A program made the translations under genes and the position numbers. Shown here in pieces: positions 52,426-62,778 of a stretch of 64,000 nucleotides of DNA; position 1 is the stretch's first letter, and each line of letters begins with the position of its first letter. The DNA is taken from contig NC_052474.1 of the NCBI RefSeq assembly GCF_009730915.1, positions 20,991,501 to 21,055,500 of the forward strand. The letters run 5' to 3'. The stretch comes from Dioscorea cayenensis subsp. rotundata. Taxonomy: Eukaryota > Streptophyta > Magnoliopsida > Dioscoreales > Dioscoreaceae. The notes under the pieces were generated by a model. The model was not told the origin of the DNA. It saw only the letters and a list, made by a program, of their open reading frames with translations, and made no database searches.

Positions 52426-53025
52426 TTATAAATAGTTGGTTTTGTAAATATATAAATAAATTTTTAAAAAATTAAATAACTTGGAGAGGTCTATAGTAAA
52501 ATTAAAGATCATCTTTTAATTTGGCTATTTTGACTTTTACATTTTTAAACCAAATGGTAATGAAGAAATATATATGCGAGTGAGAATTTCATCGTGTTAA
52601 AAAAAAATTGATTTTCATGTTTCCAATGTTAGCCTTATTAACTAATGGATGACACATTTTGTAGATTTATAAATAAGCGTGTTTGAGTATGTATGTAAAT
52701 TAAAATAGTTAATAAAAATAGAAAATGTGCATTTTTAAGTGGCTATTACATTTTTCCCCAATTTTTAATTTTAAAAAATTATCGACCCATTAATTGCAAG
52801 TAATATAGTACCAAATGCTAGATATGTCGTTGATATATTATATTTTAAATGGAACATTGAGATTGAGTTTTATGGAGTTTTTTTTTTAAATGATATATAT
52901 ATATATATATATTGAATTATAAGATATAAATTTGATTAAATTATTATTGAATTTTCTTAGAATTGAAGATATTTTCTTTATGATGTTTGGATCAAAATTT
53001 TAGAAGTTGTTCATTTGTTGCTATT

Positions 53026-53586
53026 TGATGACGGGCGCATAGACGACGTGGCATGTGCGTACATGGAGAAGTACGACGCAAGGGCATTTCGGTAATTTGG
53101 CGGGCGACGAGATTTTATGATTGTACCGGGTCTATTTGATGGGAAACGGGTCAAGGAACAAAAGTCACCAGTTCTCGTGAGTCATACCAAAATTTGGCCA
53201 AATTCCATCGTTTAGGCCTCGAAAACTCTAATTTTGCTATTTTTAGCAATAATTGATTTCGTTATATCTTAGGATAGAAATCTCTGATTTGTGAGCCGTT
53301 TGTGGCAATAGTCTTTATTTTGATAGATCTTTTATTTCTTGCTGATATTTGAGAATTTACTATTTTTGGTAAATTTTTCGAATTATCTCATTTCTTAGTG
53401 TTATTTTCGCCTATTTAATGTAAGCCTATGGGCAAGAGTAAATCAGTTTTGTTATCACTATTTTCTTGAGTAATAAGATTTTACTCTTCCCAAATTCCTG
53501 GCTATCTTTGATCAACAGGGTTTGGACAACTTGTTACTGGGCATTCGAAGGTGAATCAACGGGTTTCAAGCTATACCGCTGCATCA
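53026..53586 (+). mobile_element. Solo LTR with perfect 5-bp target duplication
   Basis: A 561-bp block starting TGATG and ending CATCA, flanked on both sides by CTATT (53021-53025 and 53587-53591). A TATA-like TATTTAATGTAA is at 53413-53424. The base composition differs from the surroundings (GC-rich first 130 bp). No internal retrotransposon sequence adjoins it. Gypsy or Copia origin cannot be decided from this alone. Confidence 0.85.
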
Positions 53587-53717
53587 CTATTGTAGTTTGT
53601 TATCAATTTGTTAATTGATTCAATTGCATATATCAATTGATTATATATGAAAAAAACTGCTAACTAATAATTCATTTGAGAATTAATGCTATTTGTGTTT
53701 TCATATATATATATATA

Positions 53718-53718
<1 letters not shown>

Positions 53719-53765
<47 letters not shown>
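53719..53765. repeat. (GT)n microsatellite
   Basis: An uninterrupted run of more than twenty GT units preceded by a TA run. A similar shorter GT run is at 59961-59983. Confidence 0.95.
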
Positions 53766-53768
<3 letters not shown>

Positions 53769-54093
53769 ATCACTTTCACAAAGGTCTTGATCAGCAGACT
53801 ATATTCATGTTTTAAAACAATAAATAAAATAAGAAATTGAGTTCATTAATAACAAAACTTACCTCACTTGTCTTGTTATTTTAAAAAAAAAAACGCAACT
53901 TTGATCCTACAATAGACATTGCAAGTGATCTAAAACATGTTTATTATAGTATTGAAGATGAAGGAAACACATTTGATTGTCAAAAATTCTGCAAAATGGT
54001 AGTAATATTTATTAAATCATCATCATAACCATCAACCAAATTATTATGATCATCACTATTCTCCAAGTTGTACTCAAAATAATATTCATTTTG

Positions 54094-54464
54094 TTATTCC
54101 AAAGGAGAAGGTGGCGGAGGAGGTGGTGGCTTGCCCAATGCTAAGCTTTCGCCATTCTTCTTCTTCCGAAGCTCCACTAACACCGCTGACACCCTCCCTT
54201 TGTGCCCTAACACCCAAGCATCCACCTTCACCTCATCCTAAACCACGCCAGCAAGTGATCATGATCACAAGAGAGATCGGGAAAAAGAGAGAAGAGATTG
54301 GGAAATTGGAAACACATACATACATCAATCTCGCCCAGAGATAGGTAGGTGATGTCAATGTCGGCGGAGACCTTGAGTTCCCCTTCTTCGGATAAGATGG
54401 CGGTGGCGTCGATGAGATTGATAACGATGGACATCGCCCCATGGATCCATTTCCCATCGAAATC
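54094..54464 (-). pseudogene. 5'-truncated hotdog-fold acyl-CoA thioesterase fragment
   Basis: Two exons on the minus strand: 54464-54324 and 54237-54094. The first starts after an acceptor (CTGCAG) and reads DFDGKWIHGAMSIVINLIDA, then TAILSEEGELKVSADIDITY and LSLGEI; the second reads DEVKVDAWVLGHKGRVSAVL, then VELRKKKNGESLALGK, a Pro run and a stop. This is the core of plant single-domain thioesterases (family phrases like HxGA, KVSVDFDISY, LGHKGKL). The N-terminal exon, with the usual Met and first beta strands, is not found upstream before the Copia remnant at about 54860, so this looks like a captured or truncated copy. GA-rich repeats at 54570-54615 lie where the missing exon would be. 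It could still be a live gene with a remote first exon. Confidence 0.65.
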
Positions 54465-54669
54465 CTGCAGATCATCAAGATCATGGATGAGACTCGAGAA
54501 AGAGATGAATCGAGAGAGATTGAGAGATTGAGAGGTTTGGAATATGGACGGATGGTGAGGTGTGGGGGAATGCCGGAAAGAATGAGAGAAGCGAGAGAGA
54601 GAGAGAGAGATAAGTTACGGGAAATTGATTTGCTGGAGAGAGAGGGGGGATGTTGTTTGTTTGTTTATG

Positions 54670-56133
54670 CATTTAAGTGGTTGTACTGTTTTGCTGCAAG
54701 TTTCCATGTAATTGGGTAGGTGAGCAACTTTTTGAACTAGTTGATATGATGATACTCTTTGTCGTATAGTCAGCAAGTGTGCTAAAGCCCTATGTATTTA
54801 GAATGCCTTTGCTAGAGAAATAAAAAGTGCTCTGCTCTTTATCCTTTATCTCTAACATTTGGTATCCAAGCATTGGTGAGATCCTGCGGAGCTGATGTTG
54901 AAGACTCCAATGGCGACTCTGACGAGCAGTAAGATGCCGGGGAGCGGATGGTTAGACTTAGGTGGCTCGCTCACATCCTCAAGAGGAGGAGGCAACCTTC
55001 CAGCATCCTTCCCTCTCTTGGTGAAAGGAGAGAATTACGTGACGTGGGCTGTCAAAATGCGCTCGTTCTTGGATGCGCAAGGAGTGTGGGAAGCAGTGGA
55101 GCCATAAGTCGGGATGGTGGTAGATCTGAAGAAAGACAAATTTGTGATCTCTGCTATCCATCAAGCAAAAAATCCGGATCCGATGATCCGATCCAGTATC
55201 CGATTTTTTTACTATATCCGAATCCGATCCGGTTTTTACTGTTTCGCATATTCTTATATATAAATATAAAATAATATTAACTTTTATATGGTCTAAAAAG
55301 TAAAAAAATCCAAATCTCTCATCTAAACTATTTAAGAGTTATATATTTATATATATTAATAAATTTAAATTTTACGAGGGCTAAAAGTAAAAAAAAAATA
55401 TACAAATGTCTAATCTAATAACTTAAAGAGTTATATAGTTATATAATTATATATATATATATATATTAATAAATTTCAATTCTACAGAGGTAAAAAAGAA
55501 AAATATTCCAAATCTCAGACTCCCAGTCCCCAACAACCATCACCCCCTCTCCACTCTTTTCTCGAGCCTCCATCCAAATCTTTTCTCTCTCTAACAACAA
55601 TAATCATTATTAATACTTCAAAAGTTATTTGAAAATTTTTTTTCTAATGATTAAGATTGATAAAACTTTTTATTATTTTTTGTTATGATATTTGTTGTGT
55701 GAAAAATAATATAAAAAATGTAATGCTTTTTATAAATTATAAGTTTTTCATATTTGTTTTTTTATGTAATTTTGTTATATAAAACAAATCCATGGAGTAG
55801 ATAAAACTTAAATTTGGATCTGAATATCCGATATCCGATCCGGTTTAACCGGGTACCCCATTTTTAGTATCCGGTTTAAATCGGATCAAATACGGGTCAA
55901 GTTTTTGTTGATCCAAAAAACCGGGTACTCGATCCGGTTTTAAAAACCGGATCGGGTACCCGGTTTTACTCACCCCTAGTGATGACTTCCTGATGCTTGT
56001 TTCTAAAAAAAATTCGGCAAAAGAAACGTGGGAAGCCTTGAAATCACTGCACATAGAAGCTGTGAAATATCAAAGTGCGAGAATACAACAACTTCATGTG
56101 GGAATTTGAAATCCTAAAGATGTTCAACCTCAG
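54670..56133 (+). mobile_element. 5' part of a Copia retrotransposon (LTR end, PBS, gag)
   Basis: The LTR probably ends CTCTAACA at 54850-54857; two bases later TGGTATCCAAGC (54860-54871) is the primer-binding site complementary to initiator tRNA-Met, as usual in plant Copia. The gag ORF begins at 54895 (MLKTPMATLTS...) with the family block KGENYVTWAVKMRSFLDAQG and a premature stop at 55105-55107. After an inserted element (55156-55978) gag continues (SDDFLMLVSKKN, KETWEALKSLH) and then breaks at 56133. Protease, integrase, RT and RNase H are absent; in their place lies the alkenal reductase exon copy. The left LTR limit is approximate. Confidence 0.75.
55156..55978. mobile_element. hAT-like element inserted in the Copia gag
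   Basis: About 820 bp splitting the gag frame. The right end reads GGTTTTACTCACCCCTAGT, whose reverse complement ACTAGGGGTGAGTAAAACC is a hAT-type terminus; the left end keeps only the subterminal AGCAAAAAATCCGGATCCG. Both sides carry repeated ATCCGATCCG/CGGATCGGG phrases. There is no coding capacity; the minus-strand ORF 56054-55845 is made of these repeats. The left terminus seems eroded, so no 8-bp duplication can be scored. Confidence 0.65.
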
Positions 56134-56512
56134 GTATTTTCCCAAAGGTATCGACATATACTTCGACAATGTTGGTGGTAAAATGCTCGATGCAGCACTC
56201 CTTAACATGAGGTTGCATGGGCGTGTCGCACTGTGCGGAATGGTATCATTGCATTCCTACACCGATACGGATGGAATACATAACTTGTTTACATTGGTAC
56301 AAAAGCGAATCCGTATGGAAGGATTTCTTCAGAGTGATTACTTGCACTTGTTTCTGAATTTTGTGGAATGTGTTGGGAATTACCATCGACAAGGCAAGAT
56401 TGTCTACTTAGAGGACATAAAGGAAGGTCTAGAGAACGCGCCCGCAGCCTTTGCCGGATTGTTCACTGGAAAAAATGTCGGAAAACAAGTTGTATGCGTT
56501 GCAAAAGATTGA
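56134..56512 (+). pseudogene. Duplicated last exon of the 2-alkenal reductase
   Basis: An exact-length copy (379 bp) of exon 5 of the gene at 27963-30643, with the same stop, and at least 170 bp of the 3' flank (to about 56700). It starts exactly at the splice acceptor (CAG/G) of the source. Only a few differences are seen (for example GRVAVCGM to GRVALCGM, FPNFVECVANY to FLNFVECVGNY), so the copy is recent. Upstream exons are missing and replaced by Copia gag. The frame stays open from an ATG at 56075, giving a 145-residue chimera: a short gag-derived head (WEFEILKM) fused to the C-terminal third of the reductase. It lacks the NADPH-binding loop and cannot be an active enzyme. Confidence 0.9.
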
Positions 56513-56739
56513 TTGAGTTGTAGTTCTTGCAATCTTCTCATGTATTGATCATTGTTGAAAGTTTGTTTCAAGGATTGGCATTATGCTGGAATTGTAATTG
56601 TCTCACTATTAAGCCAAAAATAAAGAGCTCTTATAGCTATTTCTTTGGTATTATTAATTATTAATGGTTTTGTTGCTAATATATCTATATATATATATAT
56701 ATATTTGGTGTATGCCTCCATATATAATACAGATATCTT

Positions 56740-57224
56740 GGTAGATTGTATATATGTCATATGTATTTTTTTATTGAATATGTATTTTTTTATCATCATG
56801 ATCTTGTGGCTTTTCTTTTTAAAATATTACTTTTTTTAATTAATTACTAAAATAGGCATTTTTATAATTATTTACTAAACTAGGGTATTTTCATTTTATT
56901 AATATTAAATTTTAAGTTTTTTTAATAGCTATGAGTTCCACTGATTTTTTTAATATTAAAATTTATATTTTTTTAAAAAAACAACATGATCCATTAGTTT
57001 TTTAATATTAAAATTTATTTTTTTAAAACTGAGATGAGTCATACTAGTTTTTTTTAAATTAAAAATAATTTTACACTAAAAACTTTATAACTTCATAAAA
57101 ATTTTTATAACTAGTTTTATTTTCACTTCTACTTTCACTAAAATAATCTCACCAAAAATAATTATAGAAATACCTATTATAGAAATAATTATAGAAATAC
57201 CTATTTTAGTAATTAATTTAAAAA

Positions 57225-57270
<46 letters not shown>

Positions 57271-58195
57271 AAGCCTATCTTGAAACCTCAAAATTTTGGT
57301 TAAATAAATAAAATAAAAGTACAAAGAAAAAAACAAAAAAAGTCTATATATAAGGATGGAGTGAACCAGTCATTCTCATTTAATTCCCAACAAAATCCCT
57401 GCCATTGATGGGTTGCTGCTTCTCCTCCCTCCACCAACCGGAGAACCCCAACTCCGGCAACGACGACCACCCGCATCATTCGCCGACGACGCAGCTGGTC
57501 CCGGCCACAGAGACAATGAACAGGCTCATCAACAACCATGATTTGCTGTTGGAGATACTTTCCCTACTTCCAACAAGATCTCTGATTAGATTCAAAAGTG
57601 TTTGCAAACTATGGCAGTCCATCATCTCATCAGATCCATATTTTATTAAAATCCACACCAAGCGCTGCAATCCTTATGCCACGCCAGATTGTTCAATTAA
57701 TCATGATCATCAAGAGATTCGTCAACGCTGTTGTTGTTGTTACTTTTTTGGAGGTGCAGTACGATATCCCTCGGCCTCATCCGCAGCCCCGGATCTGTCC
57801 CTTTCTACCCTCAAAGATGATGCTGCAATCTTCTTGAGACTTGATCGTACCATGATAAGTATTTCTTGTTATGGTTCTTTCTATGGTTTACTCATTTGCC
57901 TGCTATATATTGATAAAAGCCCACCCATACGTTGTAAGTATTTCCCTGAGCTCATTTACATATTCAATCCAGCGACGATACAATACAAAAGAATTCCTTA
58001 TGGCAGTCCACAGAGGTCTCTTTTAGATATCATTCTCACTCCGGATCATAAACTCATAATGTTTTCATCAACTCATAACATCAATAGTTATGATGTGGAT
58101 ATTAGGATGTATGTCTCCGACACTCGATCATGGAAGGTGGTATATTCATTTCAAGATTATAAAAACTATCAACTTATCACACCGATGTTTGGCCA
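56740..58195. repeat. Copied arm of the inverted duplication (F-box flank and 5' half)
   Basis: Matches the reverse complement of 46368-47650. Changes in this copy: an AT-rich unit containing TTAATATTAAAATTTAT has multiplied at 56930-57050, and a short TAATATTAAA site has become a TA microsatellite (57228-57262). The left limit lies in or just after a TA microsatellite (56685-56704) that also ends the alkenal reductase copy. Confidence 0.88.
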
Positions 58196-58262
58196 TGCCA
58201 ACACATACTTAATAAAAATATTATATTTACACAATTACACCTATAGTCCTAAAAAAAATTAA
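57408..58262 (+). pseudogene. Truncated inverted copy of the F-box gene
   Basis: Starts with the same MGCCFSSLHQ and keeps the F-box, but the match ends after ITPMFG (58195); the frame runs 22 more codons through unrelated DNA to a stop at 58262, 284 aa in total. Differences from the full gene: Gly to Asp in TPGCSINHD, Tyr to Cys and Leu to Phe in CCYCYLFGG, Arg to Ile in NPATRQYK, and an extra Ser codon in MFSTHN. It has the upstream flank, hence possibly the promoter, and could be expressed as a protein with an F-box but only part of the substrate-binding region. Called pseudogene because of the truncation; a dominant-negative role is conceivable but untested. Confidence 0.85.
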
Positions 58263-58322
58263 AATTTGTCTAGCATTTTGAAAAATACCATTTTTTTCAT
58301 TATTTTTATATTATATTTAATA

Positions 58323-58653
58323 CTCTCTTTATCATATTAACTTGTTCATCTTAACCAATTCACAATAATTAAAAAAATTGATTAAAATTAATTATTATCT
58401 TAAATTTATAAAAAATTATATCAAAATTTCAAAATTATCAATCAAGATTTCATTAATTTTTTTTTATAATTTAACTATACTTTTCATTCTCTAAAGATAA
58501 TATTTTAGTTTTTCGAATGGTAGTGGAACATGATGGAGAATATTAAAGATAAAGAGTAAAGTTATAAAAAAAAAGTATTTAATGCTTTACAATTTTTTTA
58601 AATGGATATATAAAAAAATAAAAAAAACTTAAAGAATTGTAGACTGGAGTGAG
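58323..58653. mobile_element. Stowaway-like MITE, diverged
   Basis: AT-rich, between TA dinucleotides, with ends CTCTCTTTATCATATTAAC and reverse complement CTCACTCCAGTCTACAATTC. The inverted repeat is weak. Confidence 0.4.
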
Positions 58654-58735
58654 TATCAAAGAAAAATAATTTTTAATATTTATAGTGTTTATATGTAAAT
58701 ATAAAAGGTATAAAATATGTATCTCTAAAGAAATA

Positions 58736-58995
58736 CTCTTTCCGTTCTTTTTTATCTGTCATGGTTAACATAATCCCACATACTAAGAAACTCAGTTATT
58801 TCATAAAATTTTATACAAAATTAGTTATTTTTTTAAAATTAATCTTAATTTATATTTTTATATTTTTTTATATTTAATTTTAAAAAGAAAATTGAATGGA
58901 ATGTTAAAGGGTAATTTTTTTAAAAAAATAATAAATAATTTTTTTGATGTTAGAAAATAATATAAATTTGTGAGAGATAAAAGTGACGGAGGAAG
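58736..58995. mobile_element. Stowaway MITE
   Basis: About 260 bp between TA dinucleotides. Left end CTCTTTCCGTTCTTTTTTAT and right end reverse complement CTTCCTCCGTCACTTTTATC are the Stowaway CTCCCTCCGT type. The right arm contains GACGGAGGAAG. Non-coding. Confidence 0.7.
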
Positions 58996-58999
58996 TACA

Positions 59000-60851
59000 T
59001 CTACTATATCTGTATAAAAAAATTTTTACAAGCAATTAATGAACAAGGGCAAATATGTAAATTTGAATGCCCTGATTGAAATCTTCTGTCCAATGAGGCT
59101 GCTAAATACTCCACTATATTTTATAAGTAAATTGCAAGTCAATTGAGTATTTATTGACCAGTGGATTTCCATTTGCACCGAAAAGAGTGTCAATAAATAG
59201 AAACCTTGAGTTTTGATTGGCTATTACTAGGATATGTTAGCTTTGTCCCAGAAGTCTGGTTTTGGGGTTATTTTCTCGGGTCTGCATTGATACCTCGGTT
59301 CTTCGCAAATGGGGAAGTGGGAACGATTCTAAGAGCTCGAGAAGTCTTTGGCCATGTCCCCATTTGCTAGTCTTCGTTGATCTCTGCGTCAAAATTGGAC
59401 CTTTTTTAGGGTTAGGGTTTCTTTGGGGAGTGGGTTAGATCATGCTCTTGAGCTGCTTGTGTTTTTGCTGGTGAGTTATCAGGTATCTTTTTGCCATTTT
59501 TATTTGAGAAATTGCTGAAATTTTGGATTTTTGGTTTGATGTTGTGGTGATGTTTGGTTCTTGTTTTATGGATCAAGTTGATATCTTGCTTGGTGGTGGC
59601 TTGCATTTCTTGGGTTTTGGTGAGGATTCTTTGATGATTGGAGATTAATTGGTTTTTTTTCCTGGCTGAGGGTTTTTGAGAGGATTAGAATTTTATGTTC
59701 TTCGATTTGAAGAAAAATTGTTTAATTTTGGTATTATTTTTTTTTTCATTTATGTGGATTGGAGGATGAGAATAATTCGTGCGCTGGGTGAAATTGGTGG
59801 TATATCAAATGTGAGAGAGCTTTGAGATTATTGGTGATTAGTTCTTAATCTTTTCGTATTCTTTTTTCTGAGATGATTTGATGCAGAGTTAGCTTTCAAA
59901 TGGAGAGGACTTGGAGTTCATGGATTGATTTGGTGGATTATTCCTAAAATTTTGTTTATTGTGTGTGTGTGTGTGTGTGTGTGTTTTTTGTTGAGGTTTT
60001 GATTGTTGCTTTACTTTGAAAGTTACAAACTGCTTTTTCTCTTTGAATATTACATCGGACTATTGAGTTGATATCTTAAGAGTTATTTGCATCCATTTGT
60101 TTCTTGGTTGCACTTTTAGTCTCTATAATACCCCTTACTAATTTAGCTTCACTTATATTGTGTTGCGATTTGCGATGGAGATCAAGATAAAGAAAAATAA
60201 ACATGAAGGAAGTTGTTGTTTTGTGTTTGATTGAATGAGGAAAATAGGACACATGAGTTACCTGAAGAACACTAAACATATGTGTGTGTTTTATGTTAAA
60301 GACTGTAAGATTTGAGATTGAATAGAAGTTGATGGAACTCATTGTTGTTGTGCTGCTCAAAGTTTCGTTGCTTCCTCCAACTTGAAAAGCATCTTTAGTA
60401 ATCAAACTAAATTATCATTCTGAGAATTTTAGTTTTTGATTTCTTCCCGTCTTTGTTGAAATATAGGAGGTTGGAGCCAGTGAATTCTTTCTATTTTTTA
60501 TGTTTTTGTTTGTTCATAGCAATTCAATTCAAGGGTTTACTTCTCATTTTGTTTTTATTTATTCAACAAAAATCTAACGCTATATTTTTAAACAGGACAT
60601 AGAGAAGTGTAAATGAAAATTTCACTATTATTTGCTATATTATGGAATAATATTTAAATTGGAAGGATTTCTTTGATGATTTGACATTTAAATAATCTGC
60701 ACACTATCTATTTCTGTTTTCTAACTGAGCCATTCTTTGTGTAGGTGAACTTGTATCGAGATTAAAATAATGAATCATAGATACACCTTGCAGTCAGTTT
60801 GCTAACAGAAAACTTTGTTTCGAGAAAAAATTGACAACAATTGCTTTTTCC
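59000..60851 (+). promoter_or_regulatory. Promoter, leader and probable long 5'-UTR intron of the BIR1-like gene
   Basis: From about 59230 the composition changes to a typical plant leader (GTTAGGGTTTC at 59410-59420). A good donor (GCTG/GTGAGTTA at 59470, or CAG/GTATCT at 59481) and an acceptor (TTTGTGTAG at 60736-60744) frame a T-rich stretch of about 1.26 kb with no coding signal, as expected for a 5'-UTR intron. Between it and the ATG are about 107 bp of leader. ORFs inside (59412-59606, 60076-60405) are shadows. Confidence 0.5.
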
Positions 60852-62778
60852 ATGTTGAGAGCGATGGAGAGCAAAGTTCTTGTTATGGTTTTCTCTGTCA
60901 TTGTGTTGTTTCTGATTAGGACATGTCATGGGACGGAGACTGACCTTTTATGTTTGAAGCTTGTGCAAAGCTCAGTTAAGGATCCCGCTAACAACCTTGC
61001 CTGGGTCTTTGACAACAAAACCGAGGGATCTATATGCAAGTTGAATGGAGTAGAGTGTTGGCATCCTGATGAAAACCGGGTACTTAACCTGCGGCTTTCA
61101 AACATGGGTCTTGAAGGTAATTTTCCGAAAGGCCTTGAGAACTGCTCAAGCATGACTGGACTGGATCTTTCGAACAACAACTTCTCTGGACAGCTACCAA
61201 TTGATATTGATCAAAAGATAAAGTTTGTGACTGGCCTCGATCTCTCATATAATAAGTTCTCGGGTGAAATTCCAGTGAACTTGGCCAACTGTAGCTATTT
61301 GAATTCATTGAATCTTCAACATAATAACCTGAGTGGGCCGATTCCTTGGCAATTCAGTCGTCTGAATCGGCTTTCAACACTCAATGTTGCTGATAATTCA
61401 TTGTCTGGGGAGATTCCTCCATTCGTGAACAATATTTCAACTCTTGTCGTGGGAAACAATGCTGGGCTTTGTGGGAAACCTTTAGCTGCTTGTCAAGCAT
61501 CACAAAAGAAAAGTAACAGTGGAATAATAATTGGAGCAGCTATTGGCGGATTGTTGTTTGCGATTCTTGTCATTGGAGTTATCTTCTTCTTCTTTTGCCG
61601 GAAGGTTGCTATCAAAAGAAAGCAAAAGGAAGTCGAAGAAAACAGATGGGCCAAGAATATTAAGGGTGGCAAAACAATCAAGGTAGTTGAATCTTTTTCT
61701 CTCTCATAGAGTGCACAATTTGCTAGTTTAATTTTGTATCTGAGTTTTATTAGGACTAACAAAATGTCGTAAAATCCAGGTTTCCATGTTTGAAAAGTCA
61801 GTTTCAAAGATGAAATTCAGTGACCTTATGAAAGCAACCAATGAGTTTAGCAAGGAGAACATCATCGGCACTGGGAGAACAGGCACTATTTACAGGGCAG
61901 TGCTTCCTGATGGTTCCGTTTACGCTGTCAAGCGGTTGCTGGAGACACAACATTCTGAGAAGCAGTTCATTTCTGAAATGGCGACACTCGGAAGTGTTAA
62001 GCATCAAAACTTGGTTCCACTTTTGGGTTTTTGCATTGCCAAGAATGAAAGGTTGTTGGTCTACAAAGACATGCCCAATGGAACTCTCCATGATCAGCTA
62101 CACAAAGGAGACATTGAAAGGGCGGTTATGGAGTGGCCGATGAGGCTGAAAATCAGTATCGGAGCAGCCAAAGGCCTTGCGTGGCTTCACCACAGTTGCA
62201 ATCCCCGCATTCTTCATCGGAACATAAGTTCCAAGTGCATTCTATTGGACGAGGACTTCGAACCCAAGATATCGAACTTTGGTCTCGCAAGGCTTATGAA
62301 TCCGGTCGACACCCACCTCAGCACTTTCGTGAATGGTGAATTTGGTGACTTAGGCTACGTAGCTCCCGAGTACACCCGAACTCTTGTGGCCACTCCGAAA
62401 GGAGATGTCTACAGCTTCGGTGTGGTGTTACTTGAATTGGTCACTGGTGAAAAACCGACTCACGTCTCTAAAGCTCCAGAAGACTTCAGAGGCAGTTTGG
62501 TGGAATGGATACAATACTTATCGGAAAACTCACTTCTTCCTAGTGCCATCGATACCTCTTTAATCGGAAAGGAACATGATACCGAGCTTCTCCAATTTCT
62601 GAAAGTTGCTTGCTCATGTGTTCTATCTGCTCCAAAGGAGAGGCCGAGCATGTTCGAGGTGTACCAGTTTGTGAGAGCCATCGGTGAGCATTATCATTTT
62701 ACTGCCGAAGATGATATCTACCTGCAGCCTGAGAGTACTGAAGCTGATTATCTCGATGAACTTATTGTCGCACAGTAA
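60852..62778 (+). CDS. BIR1: BIR1-type LRR receptor-like kinase with NFG in place of DFG
   Basis: Two exons: 60852-61682 and 61780-62778, one GT-AG intron between the juxtamembrane and kinase parts, 609 aa (Arabidopsis BIR1 is 620). ATG at 60852 (a second in-frame ATG is at 60864). Signal peptide ([19 protein letters not shown]), a short LRR ectodomain of about five repeats ([52 protein letters not shown]), a transmembrane segment at about residues 225-248, then the kinase. BIR1 sits in the plasma membrane, binds BAK1/SERK co-receptors and restrains cell death and immunity. Kinase motifs: glycine loop [14 protein letters not shown] lysine, LHRNISSK (HRN, as in BIR1), SNFGLARL (NFG, where BIR1 has DFG), APEYTRT and GDVYSFGVV. 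Loss of the metal-binding Asp suggests a weak or dead kinase. The C-terminus DELIVAQ matches the family. Confidence 0.95.

Noticed and set aside
59412-60405. ORFs upstream of the BIR1-like gene (59412-59606, 60076-60405)
   Set aside because: They fall in the probable 5'-UTR exon and intron and resemble nothing.
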